In this document: one piece after another, positions 1 to 4,824 of the stretch
Layout of the letters: every line of letters starts with the position of its first letter
Numbering within the stretch: the stretch's first letter is position 1
Source: Lichenicola sp964245345
Lineage (GTDB): Bacteria; Pseudomonadota; Alphaproteobacteria; Acetobacterales; Acetobacteraceae
Direction of reading: 5' to 3'
Length of the DNA stretch: 5,230 nucleotides
Assembly: GCA_964245345.1 (NCBI GenBank)
Contig: CAXTMS010000233.1
Location: 1 to 5,230, forward strand
Position numbers and translations under genes: made by a program
The notes under the pieces: generated by a model
The model's database searches: none
Told to the model about the DNA's origin: nothing
Seen by the model: the letters and a program-made list of their open reading frames with translations, nothing else

Positions 1-9
1 CGCGCTCAT
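1..9 (-). CDS. Start of the next downstream gene (partial, runs off window)
   Basis: Only three codons (Met-Ser-Ala) are visible. The ATG at 9-7 overlaps the TGA of the preceding gene (8-6) in the ATGA arrangement used at most junctions here. A GGAGG at 24-20 lies 10 bases upstream, a usable though slightly long Shine-Dalgarno spacing. The product is unknown. The call rests on overlap geometry and ribosome-binding site alone, so it is tentative. Confidence 0.5.
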
Positions 10-209
10 GGCCGCCCCGCCTCCCCGCCGTCCGCTGCGTCGGTGGGGTGCTCGACCAAAGCCTGAAGCGCAGCCTCCAGCCGGTCATAGTTCACCACCG
101 GGGACACAGACACTCCTCCATCATAGGTAGTGTATTCATCCACGCAGTTGACCCGCGCGTTCTCAAGGGCACGCAACAGCATCTCGACCGTCAGTGGATG
201 CTCAGCCAC
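6..209 (-). CDS. Small phage-type hypothetical protein, 67 aa, GTG start
   Basis: I do not recognise this family. The reading frame is open upstream to an ATG at 239. I choose the GTG at 209 because a strong GGAGGT (219-214) sits 4 bases before it, whereas the ATG at 239 would give a 38-base overlap with the previous gene. With GTG the overlap is 8 bases (GTGGCTGA). The protein begins MAEHPLTVEMLLRALENARV, which looks helical. A middle part is rich in Thr, Tyr and Val (about residues 27-41), followed by a helix ending LEAALQALVEHP. The last residues, TDAADGGEAGRP, are a diverged copy of the tail shared with the two genes before it (junction repeat A). Its stop overlaps the next ATG. Function cannot be inferred; phage accessory protein is the best description. 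Confidence 0.7.
   Translation of the reverse strand: MAEHPLTVEMLLRALENARVNCVDEYTTYDGGVSVSPVVNYDRLEAALQALVEHPTDAADGGEAGRP
32..45 (-). repeat. Junction repeat A, partial copy 3
   Basis: Fourteen bases (minus-strand CACCGACGCAGCGG) match the first part of the other two copies in the same phase, encoding T-D-A-A at the end of the 67-aa protein. The match ends before the Shine-Dalgarno; a separate GGAGG occurs 8 bases further on, at 24-20. Confidence 0.8.
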
Positions 210-480
210 GGTCACCTCCCGCTGCGTCGGTGAGGCCATCGATCACGAGACGTCCTGCATCGGTGACCTGATACTCCTTCGATCCGCGCATAGTTTTCCA
301 CGAACTACGTTGCTGGCTGCGGGCAAGCCCAAACCGCTCCAGTTTTGCTAACCGGTAGCTGTGGTTGGAGCTATCGGACCCGCCACAATCCATTGGACGA
401 GCCCAGGCTCGACCGAACCTCTCCAGGTTCCGACACGCGCTGTCTAACGCTATGAGCGTTTCTAGATCTCGCTCGTTCAC
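202..480 (-). CDS. Small winged-helix-like protein, 92 aa, GTG start
   Basis: Probably a small DNA-binding protein; this is inferred from pattern, not a firm family match. Residues 31-52 (DCGGSDSSNHSYRLAKLERF and the following GL) have the shape of a helix-turn-helix, in which 'x-S-N-H-S-x-x-L-x-x-L-x-x-x-G-L' would be the recognition helix. They are followed by a basic, Gly-containing stretch and EYQVTDAGR (residues 69-77), the 'Y-x-(V/I)-T-x-x-G' strand that closes many winged-helix domains. Residues 1-28 are helical. The start is the GTG at 480, with GGAGGT (491-486) 5 bases upstream; GTG overlaps the previous TGA as GTGA. The C-terminus TDAAGGDRG repeats the tail of the preceding protein (junction repeat A). 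If it binds DNA it could be a local regulator, but no operator is visible. It could also be a structural winged helix without DNA contact. Confidence 0.72.
   Translation of the reverse strand: MNERDLETLIALDSACRNLERFGRAWARPMDCGGSDSSNHSYRLAKLERFGLARSQQRSSWKTMRGSKEYQVTDAGRLVIDGLTDAAGGDRG
213..232 (-). repeat. Junction repeat A, copy 2 (gene tail plus RBS)
   Basis: Exact 20-base copy of 485-504 in the same reading phase. It encodes T-D-A-A-G-G at the end of the 92-aa protein and supplies GGAGGT (219-214) for the GTG at 209. Confidence 0.93.
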
Positions 481-815
481 GATCCACCTCCCGCTGCGTC
501 GGTGGTCGTGGCGAGGGCGGCCTCAGCTTGCCGAATAGCCGCGTGCCAAGCTGGATAGTGCGTCTTGCTTGCTTGCCACCCGACGATTTTTCTCGCTTGC
601 ACTAGAAGCACGCTTAGTGCGTCCCGAAGCACCTCATCCCGCTGTGGCGGCTGGATGGCGTCGGCGGCGGAGAGGGCAGCAAACAGCTCGCGTGCTGCCG
701 ACCGGTGGCCGTGCCATCCAGGGGCTCCAGCATAGATGCGATCGGGATCAAAGCCAGCGTTGCGACATAACCAGCGCGCTGCCGCCTCCACGCACTGCGG
801 GTCGGGCGTCGTCAT
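477..815 (-). CDS. Phage-type hypothetical protein, 112 aa
   Basis: Two segments resemble small modules common in phage orphan proteins. Residues 8-27 (CVEAAARWLCRNAGFDPDRI) followed by a Trp and ARELFAAL (41-48) match the recurring 'V-E-A-A-A-R-x-L...G-x-D-P-D...W...A-R-x-x-x-A-L' pattern. Residues 63-101 form a helix pair ending in AWHAAIRQAEAAL. No catalytic motif is visible and no function is known to me. The ATG at 815 overlaps the previous stop as ATGA. The ribosome-binding site is weak or distant (a GAGG about 11 bases upstream), so translation may depend on coupling. The tail TTTDAAGGGS contains junction repeat A, whose DNA also carries the ribosome-binding site for the next gene. Confidence 0.75.
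   Translation of the reverse strand: MTTPDPQCVEAAARWLCRNAGFDPDRIYAGAPGWHGHRSAARELFAALSAADAIQPPQRDEVLRDALSVLLVQARKIVGWQASKTHYPAWHAAIRQAEAALATTTDAAGGGS
485..504 (-). repeat. Junction repeat A, copy 1 (gene tail plus RBS)
   Basis: Minus-strand CACCGACGCAGCGGGAGGTG, a 20-base exact match to 213-232. In frame it encodes T-D-A-A-G-G near the end of the 112-aa protein. Its GGAGGT (491-486) is the ribosome-binding site for the GTG at 480. Confidence 0.93.
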
Positions 816-1069
816 GTCACCAAACCCCTCAGCGCCTCATCCATGCGGACGCGCCACTCCGACCGAGGGAAGGTCCGTGCATACAGAAGCGCGATGACTT
901 CGCCAGCGGAGAAGCCGCCGCGTTCGCCCATCCTGGCAAGTGACTGGCTGTGCCCATACAGGTGCGCGTAGACCTCGTATGCTGTTTCGGCGACAATGAG
1001 CGGTAATGCGCCGGGCCTGCGCTCTTGCCGGTTCGTCTGCATCCGCATCGTTTTCGGTTCGTCAACCAT
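812..1069 (-). CDS. Phage-type hypothetical protein, 85 aa
   Basis: An arginine-rich N-terminus (residues 8-20) is followed by a compact helical part with the pattern A-Y-E-V-Y-A-x-x-Y-G-x-x-Q-S-L-x-R-M-x-E-R-G-G-F-S-x-x-E-V (residues 30-58). I associate this with a widespread family of short uncharacterised phage and prophage proteins; I know no biochemical role. The ATG at 1069 is supported by a GGAGG (1083-1079) 9 bases upstream. That GGAGG belongs to junction repeat B, inside the 3' end of the preceding gene. The overlap with the preceding gene is 8 bases (ATGGTTGA). Its own stop overlaps the next ATG (ATGA, 815-812). Function unknown. Confidence 0.75.
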   Translation of the reverse strand: MVDEPKTMRMQTNRQERRPGALPLIVAETAYEVYAHLYGHSQSLARMGERGGFSAGEVIALLYARTFPRSEWRVRMDEALRGLVT

Positions 1070-1262
1070 CCGCCCGACCCTCCTGCGATGCGTGCGGCGT
1101 CTGAGTGCGCCTGCGTATCTCGTCTTCTACCCAGTCCAAGGCACGCTCAAAGTGCTCCCTATTTTCTCCGTTGAAATCTCCACCATCGAAGCCACCGCCG
1201 GCCAGTGCTGCACTCAATGCGCTGCTCATGGCATCGAGCAGCGGGCGCGTCAGACGAGGCAT
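1062..1262 (-). CDS. Small hypothetical protein, 66 aa
   Basis: The frame is open further upstream, to an ATG at 1397. The start is placed at the ATG at 1262 because it forms a TAATG stop-start with the preceding gene and has a GGGAGG ending at 1270, 7 bases away. The longer version would lie inside the preceding gene's coding sequence. The protein is Met-Pro-Arg-Leu followed by a helix (LLDAMSSALSAAL), a Gly/Asp-rich linker GGGFDGGDFNG (residues 22-32), and an acidic helix ENREHFERALDWVEDEIRRR (33-52). It ends QTPHASQEGRADG, nearly the same tail as the preceding 431-aa protein (QTPHASREDV). I do not recognise the family. The Gly-rich linker between two helices suggests a small helical hairpin. 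Confidence 0.72.
   Translation of the reverse strand: MPRLTRPLLDAMSSALSAALAGGGFDGGDFNGENREHFERALDWVEDEIRRRTQTPHASQEGRADG
1079..1103 (-). repeat. Junction repeat B, copy 2 (gene tail plus RBS)
   Basis: Differs from 1270-1294 only at 1084 (t instead of c on the plus strand). It encodes Q-T-P-H-A-S in the same phase at the end of the 66-aa protein and supplies the GGAGG (1083-1079) for the ATG at 1069. Confidence 0.92.
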
Positions 1263-2557
1263 TACACGTCCTCCCGCGATGCGTGCGGCGTCTGGAGGGC
1301 GCGGATGCGGTTCAGCTCCCGGTCGATCAGAGGCTTTGTGTCGCTGAACCAGTCGCAGGGGCCGCCGTCTTCGGTGTTCCTTCCGGACCGGCCACACATG
1401 AACGCCGTGTAGCAGAGGTCGATCGCAGCCGGTTCGCCAGGGATGCCTCCGGTGCTAAGAAACCGCTGCAACGCCTCCGCCCGAACCGACGCCGCGTCGG
1501 CGGCTGTGTAGAGCGCGATCGTTGCGGCACCGCCTCGGCACGACGATCCCGGCGCAGCCAGGATAGCGTTTTTCTTGCGCGCCAAATCGTCCAGATCGGC
1601 GGGCGCAATGTATCCGACCGGCTCCTGCGCCACCGCCTGCCCGCTCGCAGCCGTGGGGGTGGCGGGGTGCTGTTCGTCCGCGATGCGTTCAAACCGGCCA
1701 TCGAAGAACTCGTGCGGCGGCCGTGCCCAGACCATGCCGGCAGCGTCGTCCTGGTAGACGACGATCCGGTCATAGTCCTTCAACGGCTCGTCAGTCTGAA
1801 CCTGTCCGATCAGGCGCAACGTGTATTCGCCGCCACGCTTGACGTGCCGATACCGCGTGCCCGGCTGCCCTGGTTGTAGCGGCATCGCCCCGCTGCCCGT
1901 CTCGGCTGCGCTGGTGTTGGAGGGTTTGCCACAGTCGCAATCGTCGTCGGGGCCTGCGCCACACTCAACGCACGATAACCGTGGCGCCCATCCGCTGTCC
2001 GTCTCGGCTGGAGGGGTGGCGCCCATAGCGGCGTCGATCGCTTGGTCCGCATCCTCCTCCGTCACGATCAGGTTTTCTGGAACCCGGCCGATGAACAGGC
2101 CGGGCGGAAACGTTCCATCCGGCGGCACAGGCCGACTGCGGAGATAGCGATACCGGGCCGCGTCCTGCGCCTCCCCACCCGACACACCGGGCTGTGCTGC
2201 GCGGGCTTCGTGCGGCTTGGCCAGCTCATGTTCCAGGATAGCTTCCTGCACAGCAAACCGGACAGCCTGCTGCCATGTCGGGTAGATGCCCGCTTCCTCG
2301 CTGGCTTCGTTGATGACGCCCCAGCCGTGGTCGCCGTGCTCCAGCACGCGGATGCTGTCGGTGATCTCTGTGCGTGCGGGACAGCCGGGCTGTGCTGCGC
2401 TGGCGGCGAGGGCGGTGCTCACTCGATCAGCGGCATCCTTGACGGCTTGATTAAAGTCCGGACCAAAGACCAGCATCTTTCTCAGGTCGAACCGGAGCAC
2501 GCGGTTGCACGTCTCAAGTGCCTCGCGCACGACATCGCGCTCGTTCTCGACGTTCAT
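1262..2557 (-). CDS. Mosaic phage protein with DUF1653-like segment, 431 aa
   Basis: It looks like several small phage modules strung together. Residues 1-52 are helical. Residues 62-110 are a segment with W-G-V-I-N-E-A-S-E-E-A-G and W-Q-Q-A-V-R-F-A-V-Q-E. Residues 130-179 start DAARYRYLRSRP and end AIDAAM, a module frequent in phage Ea22-type proteins. Residues 196-209 form a cysteine cluster C-x2-C-x7-C-x-C that could bind a metal. Residues 233-292 match the DUF1653 pattern (G-x-R-Y-R-H-x-K-x-G-x-E-Y-T ... D-R-I-V-V-Y-Q ... W-A-R-P-x-x-E-F-F). Residues 311-352 follow the phage 'E-P-V-G-Y-I...L-x-x-L...L-Y-T-A' pattern. Linkers repeat AAQPG and AET(D/G)SG. The ATG at 2557 has an AGGA about 9 bases upstream; an open frame upstream through the N run is not real coding. 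No enzymatic activity can be assigned. The start codon lies inside the 52-base sequence repeated across the gap. Confidence 0.82.
   Translation of the reverse strand: MNVENERDVVREALETCNRVLRFDLRKMLVFGPDFNQAVKDAADRVSTALAASAAQPGCPARTEITDSIRVLEHGDHGWGVINEASEEAGIYPTWQQAVRFAVQEAILEHELAKPHEARAAQPGVSGGEAQDAARYRYLRSRPVPPDGTFPPGLFIGRVPENLIVTEEDADQAIDAAMGATPPAETDSGWAPRLSCVECGAGPDDDCDCGKPSNTSAAETGSGAMPLQPGQPGTRYRHVKRGGEYTLRLIGQVQTDEPLKDYDRIVVYQDDAAGMVWARPPHEFFDGRFERIADEQHPATPTAASGQAVAQEPVGYIAPADLDDLARKKNAILAAPGSSCRGGAATIALYTAADAASVRAEALQRFLSTGGIPGEPAAIDLCYTAFMCGRSGRNTEDGGPCDWFSDTKPLIDRELNRIRALQTPHASREDV
1270..1294 (-). repeat. Junction repeat B, copy 1 (gene tail plus RBS)
   Basis: Matches 1079-1103 at 24 of 25 positions. 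It encodes Q-T-P-H-A-S at the end of the 431-aa protein and contains the GGGAGG that serves the ATG at 1262, 7 bases away. Confidence 0.92.
1891..1908 (-). repeat. AET-GSG linker repeat inside 431-aa gene, copy 1
   Basis: Eighteen bases matching 1993-2010 at 17 positions. It encodes A-E-T-G-S-G, just after the cysteine cluster and before the DUF1653-like segment. Confidence 0.75.
1993..2010 (-). repeat. AET-DSG linker repeat inside 431-aa gene, copy 2
   Basis: Partner of 1891-1908. It encodes A-E-T-D-S-G, just before the cysteine cluster, so the cysteine segment is bracketed by the two copies. Confidence 0.75.
2187..2202 (-). repeat. Linker repeat inside 431-aa gene, copy 1
   Basis: Sixteen bases (plus-strand ccgggctgtgctgcgc) identical to 2385-2400. 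Both encode A-A-Q-P-G on the minus strand, marking the boundary between two modules of the mosaic protein. Confidence 0.85.
2385..2400 (-). repeat. Linker repeat inside 431-aa gene, copy 2
   Basis: Exact copy of 2187-2202 in the same frame, encoding A-A-Q-P-G after the N-terminal helical module. Confidence 0.85.
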
Positions 2558-2579
2558 GGGGTGTGATCCTGTAGGAGGG
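2528..2579. repeat. 52-base gap-flanking duplicate, left copy
   Basis: Identical over its full length to 2680-2731. On the minus strand it contains the end of the 85-aa gene's frame (...LLQDHTP stop), the AGGA ribosome-binding site and the first ten codons (MNVENERDVV) of the 431-aa gene. Confidence 0.95.
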
Positions 2580-2679
2580 NNNNNNNNNNNNNNNNNNNNN
2601 NNNNNNNNNNNNNNNNNNNNNNNNNNNNNNNNNNNNNNNNNNNNNNNNNNNNNNNNNNNNNNNNNNNNNNNNNNNNNNN
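2580..2679. other. 100-N scaffold gap, probably artefactual
   Basis: Exactly 100 undetermined bases, the conventional placeholder for a gap of unknown size. The 52 bases ending at 2579 are identical to the 52 bases beginning at 2680, touching the gap exactly on both sides. The simplest reading is two contigs with unmerged overlapping ends. Removing the Ns and one copy joins base 2579 directly to 2732. Confidence 0.9.
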
Positions 2680-2731
2680 CACGACATCGCGCTCGTTCTC
2701 GACGTTCATGGGGTGTGATCCTGTAGGAGGG
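2680..2731. repeat. 52-base gap-flanking duplicate, right copy
   Basis: Identical to 2528-2579. The ATG at 2709 here begins MNVENERDVV and then runs into the Ns. The stop of the 85-aa gene overlaps it as ATGA. This is either the same locus assembled twice or, less likely, the start of a real tandem duplicate. Confidence 0.95.
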
Positions 2732-2963
2732 CGGCGCGGTATTCCTGCTCGCACGTGTCGGTCCAGCTTTCTCCGCTCTTGATGACGCTGGCGAAGAAGC
2801 CAAGGCAGCGACGCAGCTTGTCAATTTGCGCCTGAGCAGCCCGCGCATCGACCAGCTCCCGCACCAGCCCGCCCCGCGCCCGCTCGGCCTCGTGCGCATG
2901 CTGCTCGCAGTCGATGTAGCCGCGGCCGGGGATGTGGAGCTGGTAGGCGATAGGAGTGGTCAT
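2706..2963 (-). CDS. Small hypothetical protein, 85 aa
   Basis: The first 20 residues (MTTPIAYQLHIPGRGYIDCE) look like a short beta segment. A charged helix with coiled-coil character follows (about residues 21-54, including VRELVDARAAQAQIDKLRRC), and then SGESWTDTCEQEYRAAL (63-79), a stretch I associate with short orphan phage proteins. No catalytic motif is present. The ATG at 2963 overlaps the ATPase stop as ATGA, with AAGGTG about 8 bases upstream. The stop TGA at 2708-2706 overlaps an ATG at 2709 that begins MNVENERDVV, the same start as the 431-aa protein. This is what one expects if the two sides of the N gap are the same sequence and this gene sits directly upstream of that gene. Function unknown. 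Confidence 0.75.
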   Translation of the reverse strand: MTTPIAYQLHIPGRGYIDCEQHAHEAERARGGLVRELVDARAAQAQIDKLRRCLGFFASVIKSGESWTDTCEQEYRAALLQDHTP

Positions 2964-3931
2964 GCTGCGGCACCTTGCGCGAAGGGCGGCACATCCGAGA
3001 CACGCTCCATGGCCGCCCTGATGAGCGCGTTGATCCGCTGCTTCGCGTTGTCGGAACCGACCTTCAGGGCATGACCGACGTTCTCTCGGCTGGCGATCGC
3101 GTCGACCTCATCCGACGTGGTTGCCTCGGACAGGTCCGACTGGAGCTCGGCCAGCCATTCCGCATAGGTCTGCTTCGGCCGCTCAACCGTCGTGGTCGAT
3201 GCCGCCTCGGCTGAGTTGCGCCACGCCTGAAGAGCCTCACCGGCTGCCTCGGTAATGACCTGTCCTTCGGGGAAGATGTGCCGATGCTGGTCCGACACCT
3301 TCCAGAGCGGCTTCTTCTTCGCGTCGATGATGTCGTAGAACGCGGCGCCGCGCTTGTTCGGATGGAGCGTCAGAGCGACCGTCCACTCAAACAGGAACCG
3401 CTTGTCCTGGTCGACCTTCCAGCCGCCGCCGAGATGCTCCGCCACCTCGTTCGCACGCAGGCAGAAGATGACCGGCATCGTCAGCTGCAGGAACCCATCC
3501 ATCATCAGCTTATGCTCGGAACCAGGCCCCTTCACTCGGTTCCACGTCCGATCGCTCTTCTTCTGGTCGTTGTTTGCCTCACCCATGATCCGGGCGTGTT
3601 CGGCCAGCACGCCGCCAGCGCCACTCCATTCCAAGGAGAAGCTGTCGATCACCAGAACAGAGTAGCCCGCTTCCTGGGCGCCCCGGGCCGCCTCAAGGAA
3701 CCGGTTGCCATTAAAGGGGGACTGCATGTTCCAGACATCGAACTTGAAGTCGTCGGTGTAGTGCGACATCCGCTTGCCTTCAGTGTCGATGGCAGCGATC
3801 TTTCCGGTAGCGCCAGCAATGCCTTTTGCCAGCCTAAGAGCCGTGTAGGTCTTGCCGGTCCGGCTTGATCCGGCGATGGCAATGAACAGGCCAACGCCTT
3901 CGCGCACGGCGGGGCGGAACGAGAACGTCAT
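2960..3931 (-). CDS. Phage P-loop ATPase, AAA_24/RecA-like fold, 323 aa
   Basis: A nucleotide-binding protein of the type found in phage recombination modules. Walker A is G-S-S-R-T-G-K-T at residues 21-28. Walker B is V-L-V-I-D at 92-96, after a hydrophobic strand. A strand IFCLRANE (155-162) fits the position where RecA-fold ATPases carry a sensor polar residue. The ATPase core covers about residues 10-215; the C-terminal 100 residues are helical and end in a low-complexity AQGAAA. The fold resembles phage ATP-binding proteins of the AAA_24 group, which includes Sak4-like single-strand annealing ATPases. Whether this one anneals DNA is inference, based mainly on the adjacent RecE-like exonuclease gene, whose stop overlaps this ATG (ATGA, 3931-3928). 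An AGGGA lies about 8 bases upstream. It should act in the cytoplasm on phage DNA. No other annealing protein (RecT, Erf or Red-beta type) is visible in the window. Confidence 0.9.
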   Translation of the reverse strand: MTFSFRPAVREGVGLFIAIAGSSRTGKTYTALRLAKGIAGATGKIAAIDTEGKRMSHYTDDFKFDVWNMQSPFNGNRFLEAARGAQEAGYSVLVIDSFSLEWSGAGGVLAEHARIMGEANNDQKKSDRTWNRVKGPGSEHKLMMDGFLQLTMPVIFCLRANEVAEHLGGGWKVDQDKRFLFEWTVALTLHPNKRGAAFYDIIDAKKKPLWKVSDQHRHIFPEGQVITEAAGEALQAWRNSAEAASTTTVERPKQTYAEWLAELQSDLSEATTSDEVDAIASRENVGHALKVGSDNAKQRINALIRAAMERVSDVPPFAQGAAA

Positions 3932-4824
3932 GCTGCCAATCCCTGGTTGAGGGCCGCGAGGTCATCAGCCGCAGCGCGGCGCTCCTCGGCCTTGTTGATC
4001 CGCCAAGGCGATGCCTCGACGTGCATGGTGCGGTCGGGATAGCCCGGCCAGCTATCGGTCTTCAGGCAGTGCGCCCAGCGCTGCACCGCCTCGTCCATGT
4101 CGGCGTCGGCGGTCGCCAGCAGCGACGGCGCGCAAGCGTAGACGGCCATGTCGTGCGGTGGCTTGGTCTCGGTGGCGATGAACCGGAAGCCACGCGGCCG
4201 GCGGCCGTTGGCGCGGAGGCCGCGGAGATACCAGGCGGCCTGGGTGGCGTAATCGCGCTCCAGGGTCCGCTGCCAGTCCTCGGGCGCTGCGCTGAGGCCG
4301 GTGAACTTGAGGTCGTCCACCCAGCCGGCCGGATGGTCCTGGAGCCAGTCGGGCCGGGCTCGGCACCAGATGCCGTGTTCCTGCCAGATGACCGTCACCT
4401 CGGGCTTGCCATCGGTCAGGGCGTCGCGGGCCTCGCGGTGCTGGGCCAGCTGGTCGCGGCAGGCCTCGGCACAACGCTCCAGCTCGGCCAGATGCCACGC
4501 CAGAACAGGAACCGCCCCTGCGGCTCGCGCCTCGTCACGCTCAGCCTTGGCGGCCTTGGTCTGGAAGCTGTCGGCGTCGATGTCCACGATGCGACGCCCG
4601 GTGCCGAGCAGCAGGGCGTGCAGGATCGTACCATCGTCCTTGGCCGGTGTCGGGTTATCGTCCTCACGAGCCGTGTTGAGACGCGGGTGGGCGTGCCAAG
4701 CTTTGCGAGGGCTCTGAAGCAGCAGGCGGGCGATGCCGTGCGACAGGCTGGGCGCCGGGCAGGGATCGGCGTGGTAGACGGCCTCGGGCACGTCGTAGTG
4801 GATGCCGGCAGTCAGGGCGCTCAT
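3928..4824 (-). CDS. RecE-like PD-(D/E)XK exonuclease, 298 aa
   Basis: Probable phage 5'-3' dsDNA exonuclease, or a nuclease domain of the RecE C-terminal type (the PDDEXK-like family also named DUF3799/exodeoxyribonuclease VIII-like). Motifs appear in the expected order. G-T-I-L-H-A-L-L-L-G (residues 65-74) carries the conserved His69. Glu142 starts the strand before WCRARPDWL, with Asp159 as the first metal ligand. Asp171-Leu-Lys173 in VDDLKFTG is the (D/E)-x-K signature. Y-A-T-Q-A-A-W-Y-L (192-200) is the Q-x-x-x-Y helix of this group. The N-terminus (GIHYDVPEAVYHADPCPAPSLSHG) is also typical. All catalytic positions are present, so it should be active. Length is normal for a free-standing RecE nuclease domain. 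It would resect phage DNA ends and leave 3' single strands for an annealing partner, most likely the next gene. The ATG at 4824 overlaps the preceding TGA. Specific orthology is not claimed, so no symbol is given. Confidence 0.9.
   Translation of the reverse strand: MSALTAGIHYDVPEAVYHADPCPAPSLSHGIARLLLQSPRKAWHAHPRLNTAREDDNPTPAKDDGTILHALLLGTGRRIVDIDADSFQTKAAKAERDEARAAGAVPVLAWHLAELERCAEACRDQLAQHREARDALTDGKPEVTVIWQEHGIWCRARPDWLQDHPAGWVDDLKFTGLSAAPEDWQRTLERDYATQAAWYLRGLRANGRRPRGFRFIATETKPPHDMAVYACAPSLLATADADMDEAVQRWAHCLKTDSWPGYPDRTMHVEASPWRINKAEERRAAADDLAALNQGLAA

Noticed and set aside
6..239. 77-aa version of the last complete gene starting at ATG 239
   Set aside because: It would overlap the previous gene by 38 bases with no clear ribosome-binding site, while the GTG at 209 has a near-perfect one.
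32..504. Junction repeat A as a CRISPR array or tandem repeat
   Set aside because: Spacing is about 185-270 bases with genes between the copies, and the repeats are part of coding sequence. There is no array structure.
1062..1397. Longer 111-aa version of the 66-aa protein
   Set aside because: The extra N-terminus lies inside the 431-aa gene in another frame and is Arg-rich. The TAATG junction with a close GGGAGG fixes the start at 1262.
1205..1879. Plus-strand open frame of 224 codons
   Set aside because: It is antisense to the 431-aa and 66-aa genes, Arg-rich with no domain pattern, and outside the operon's overlap scheme.
1262..2899. A 545-aa minus-strand protein reading through the N run
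   Set aside because: The frame exists only because the 100 Ns contain no stop. Its first part (2899-2680) is an alternate frame of the 85-aa gene, and the real start is the ATG at 2557 with its own ribosome-binding site.
3278..3868. Plus-strand open frame of 196 codons
   Set aside because: It is fully antisense to the ATPase gene, whose Walker motifs are unambiguous.
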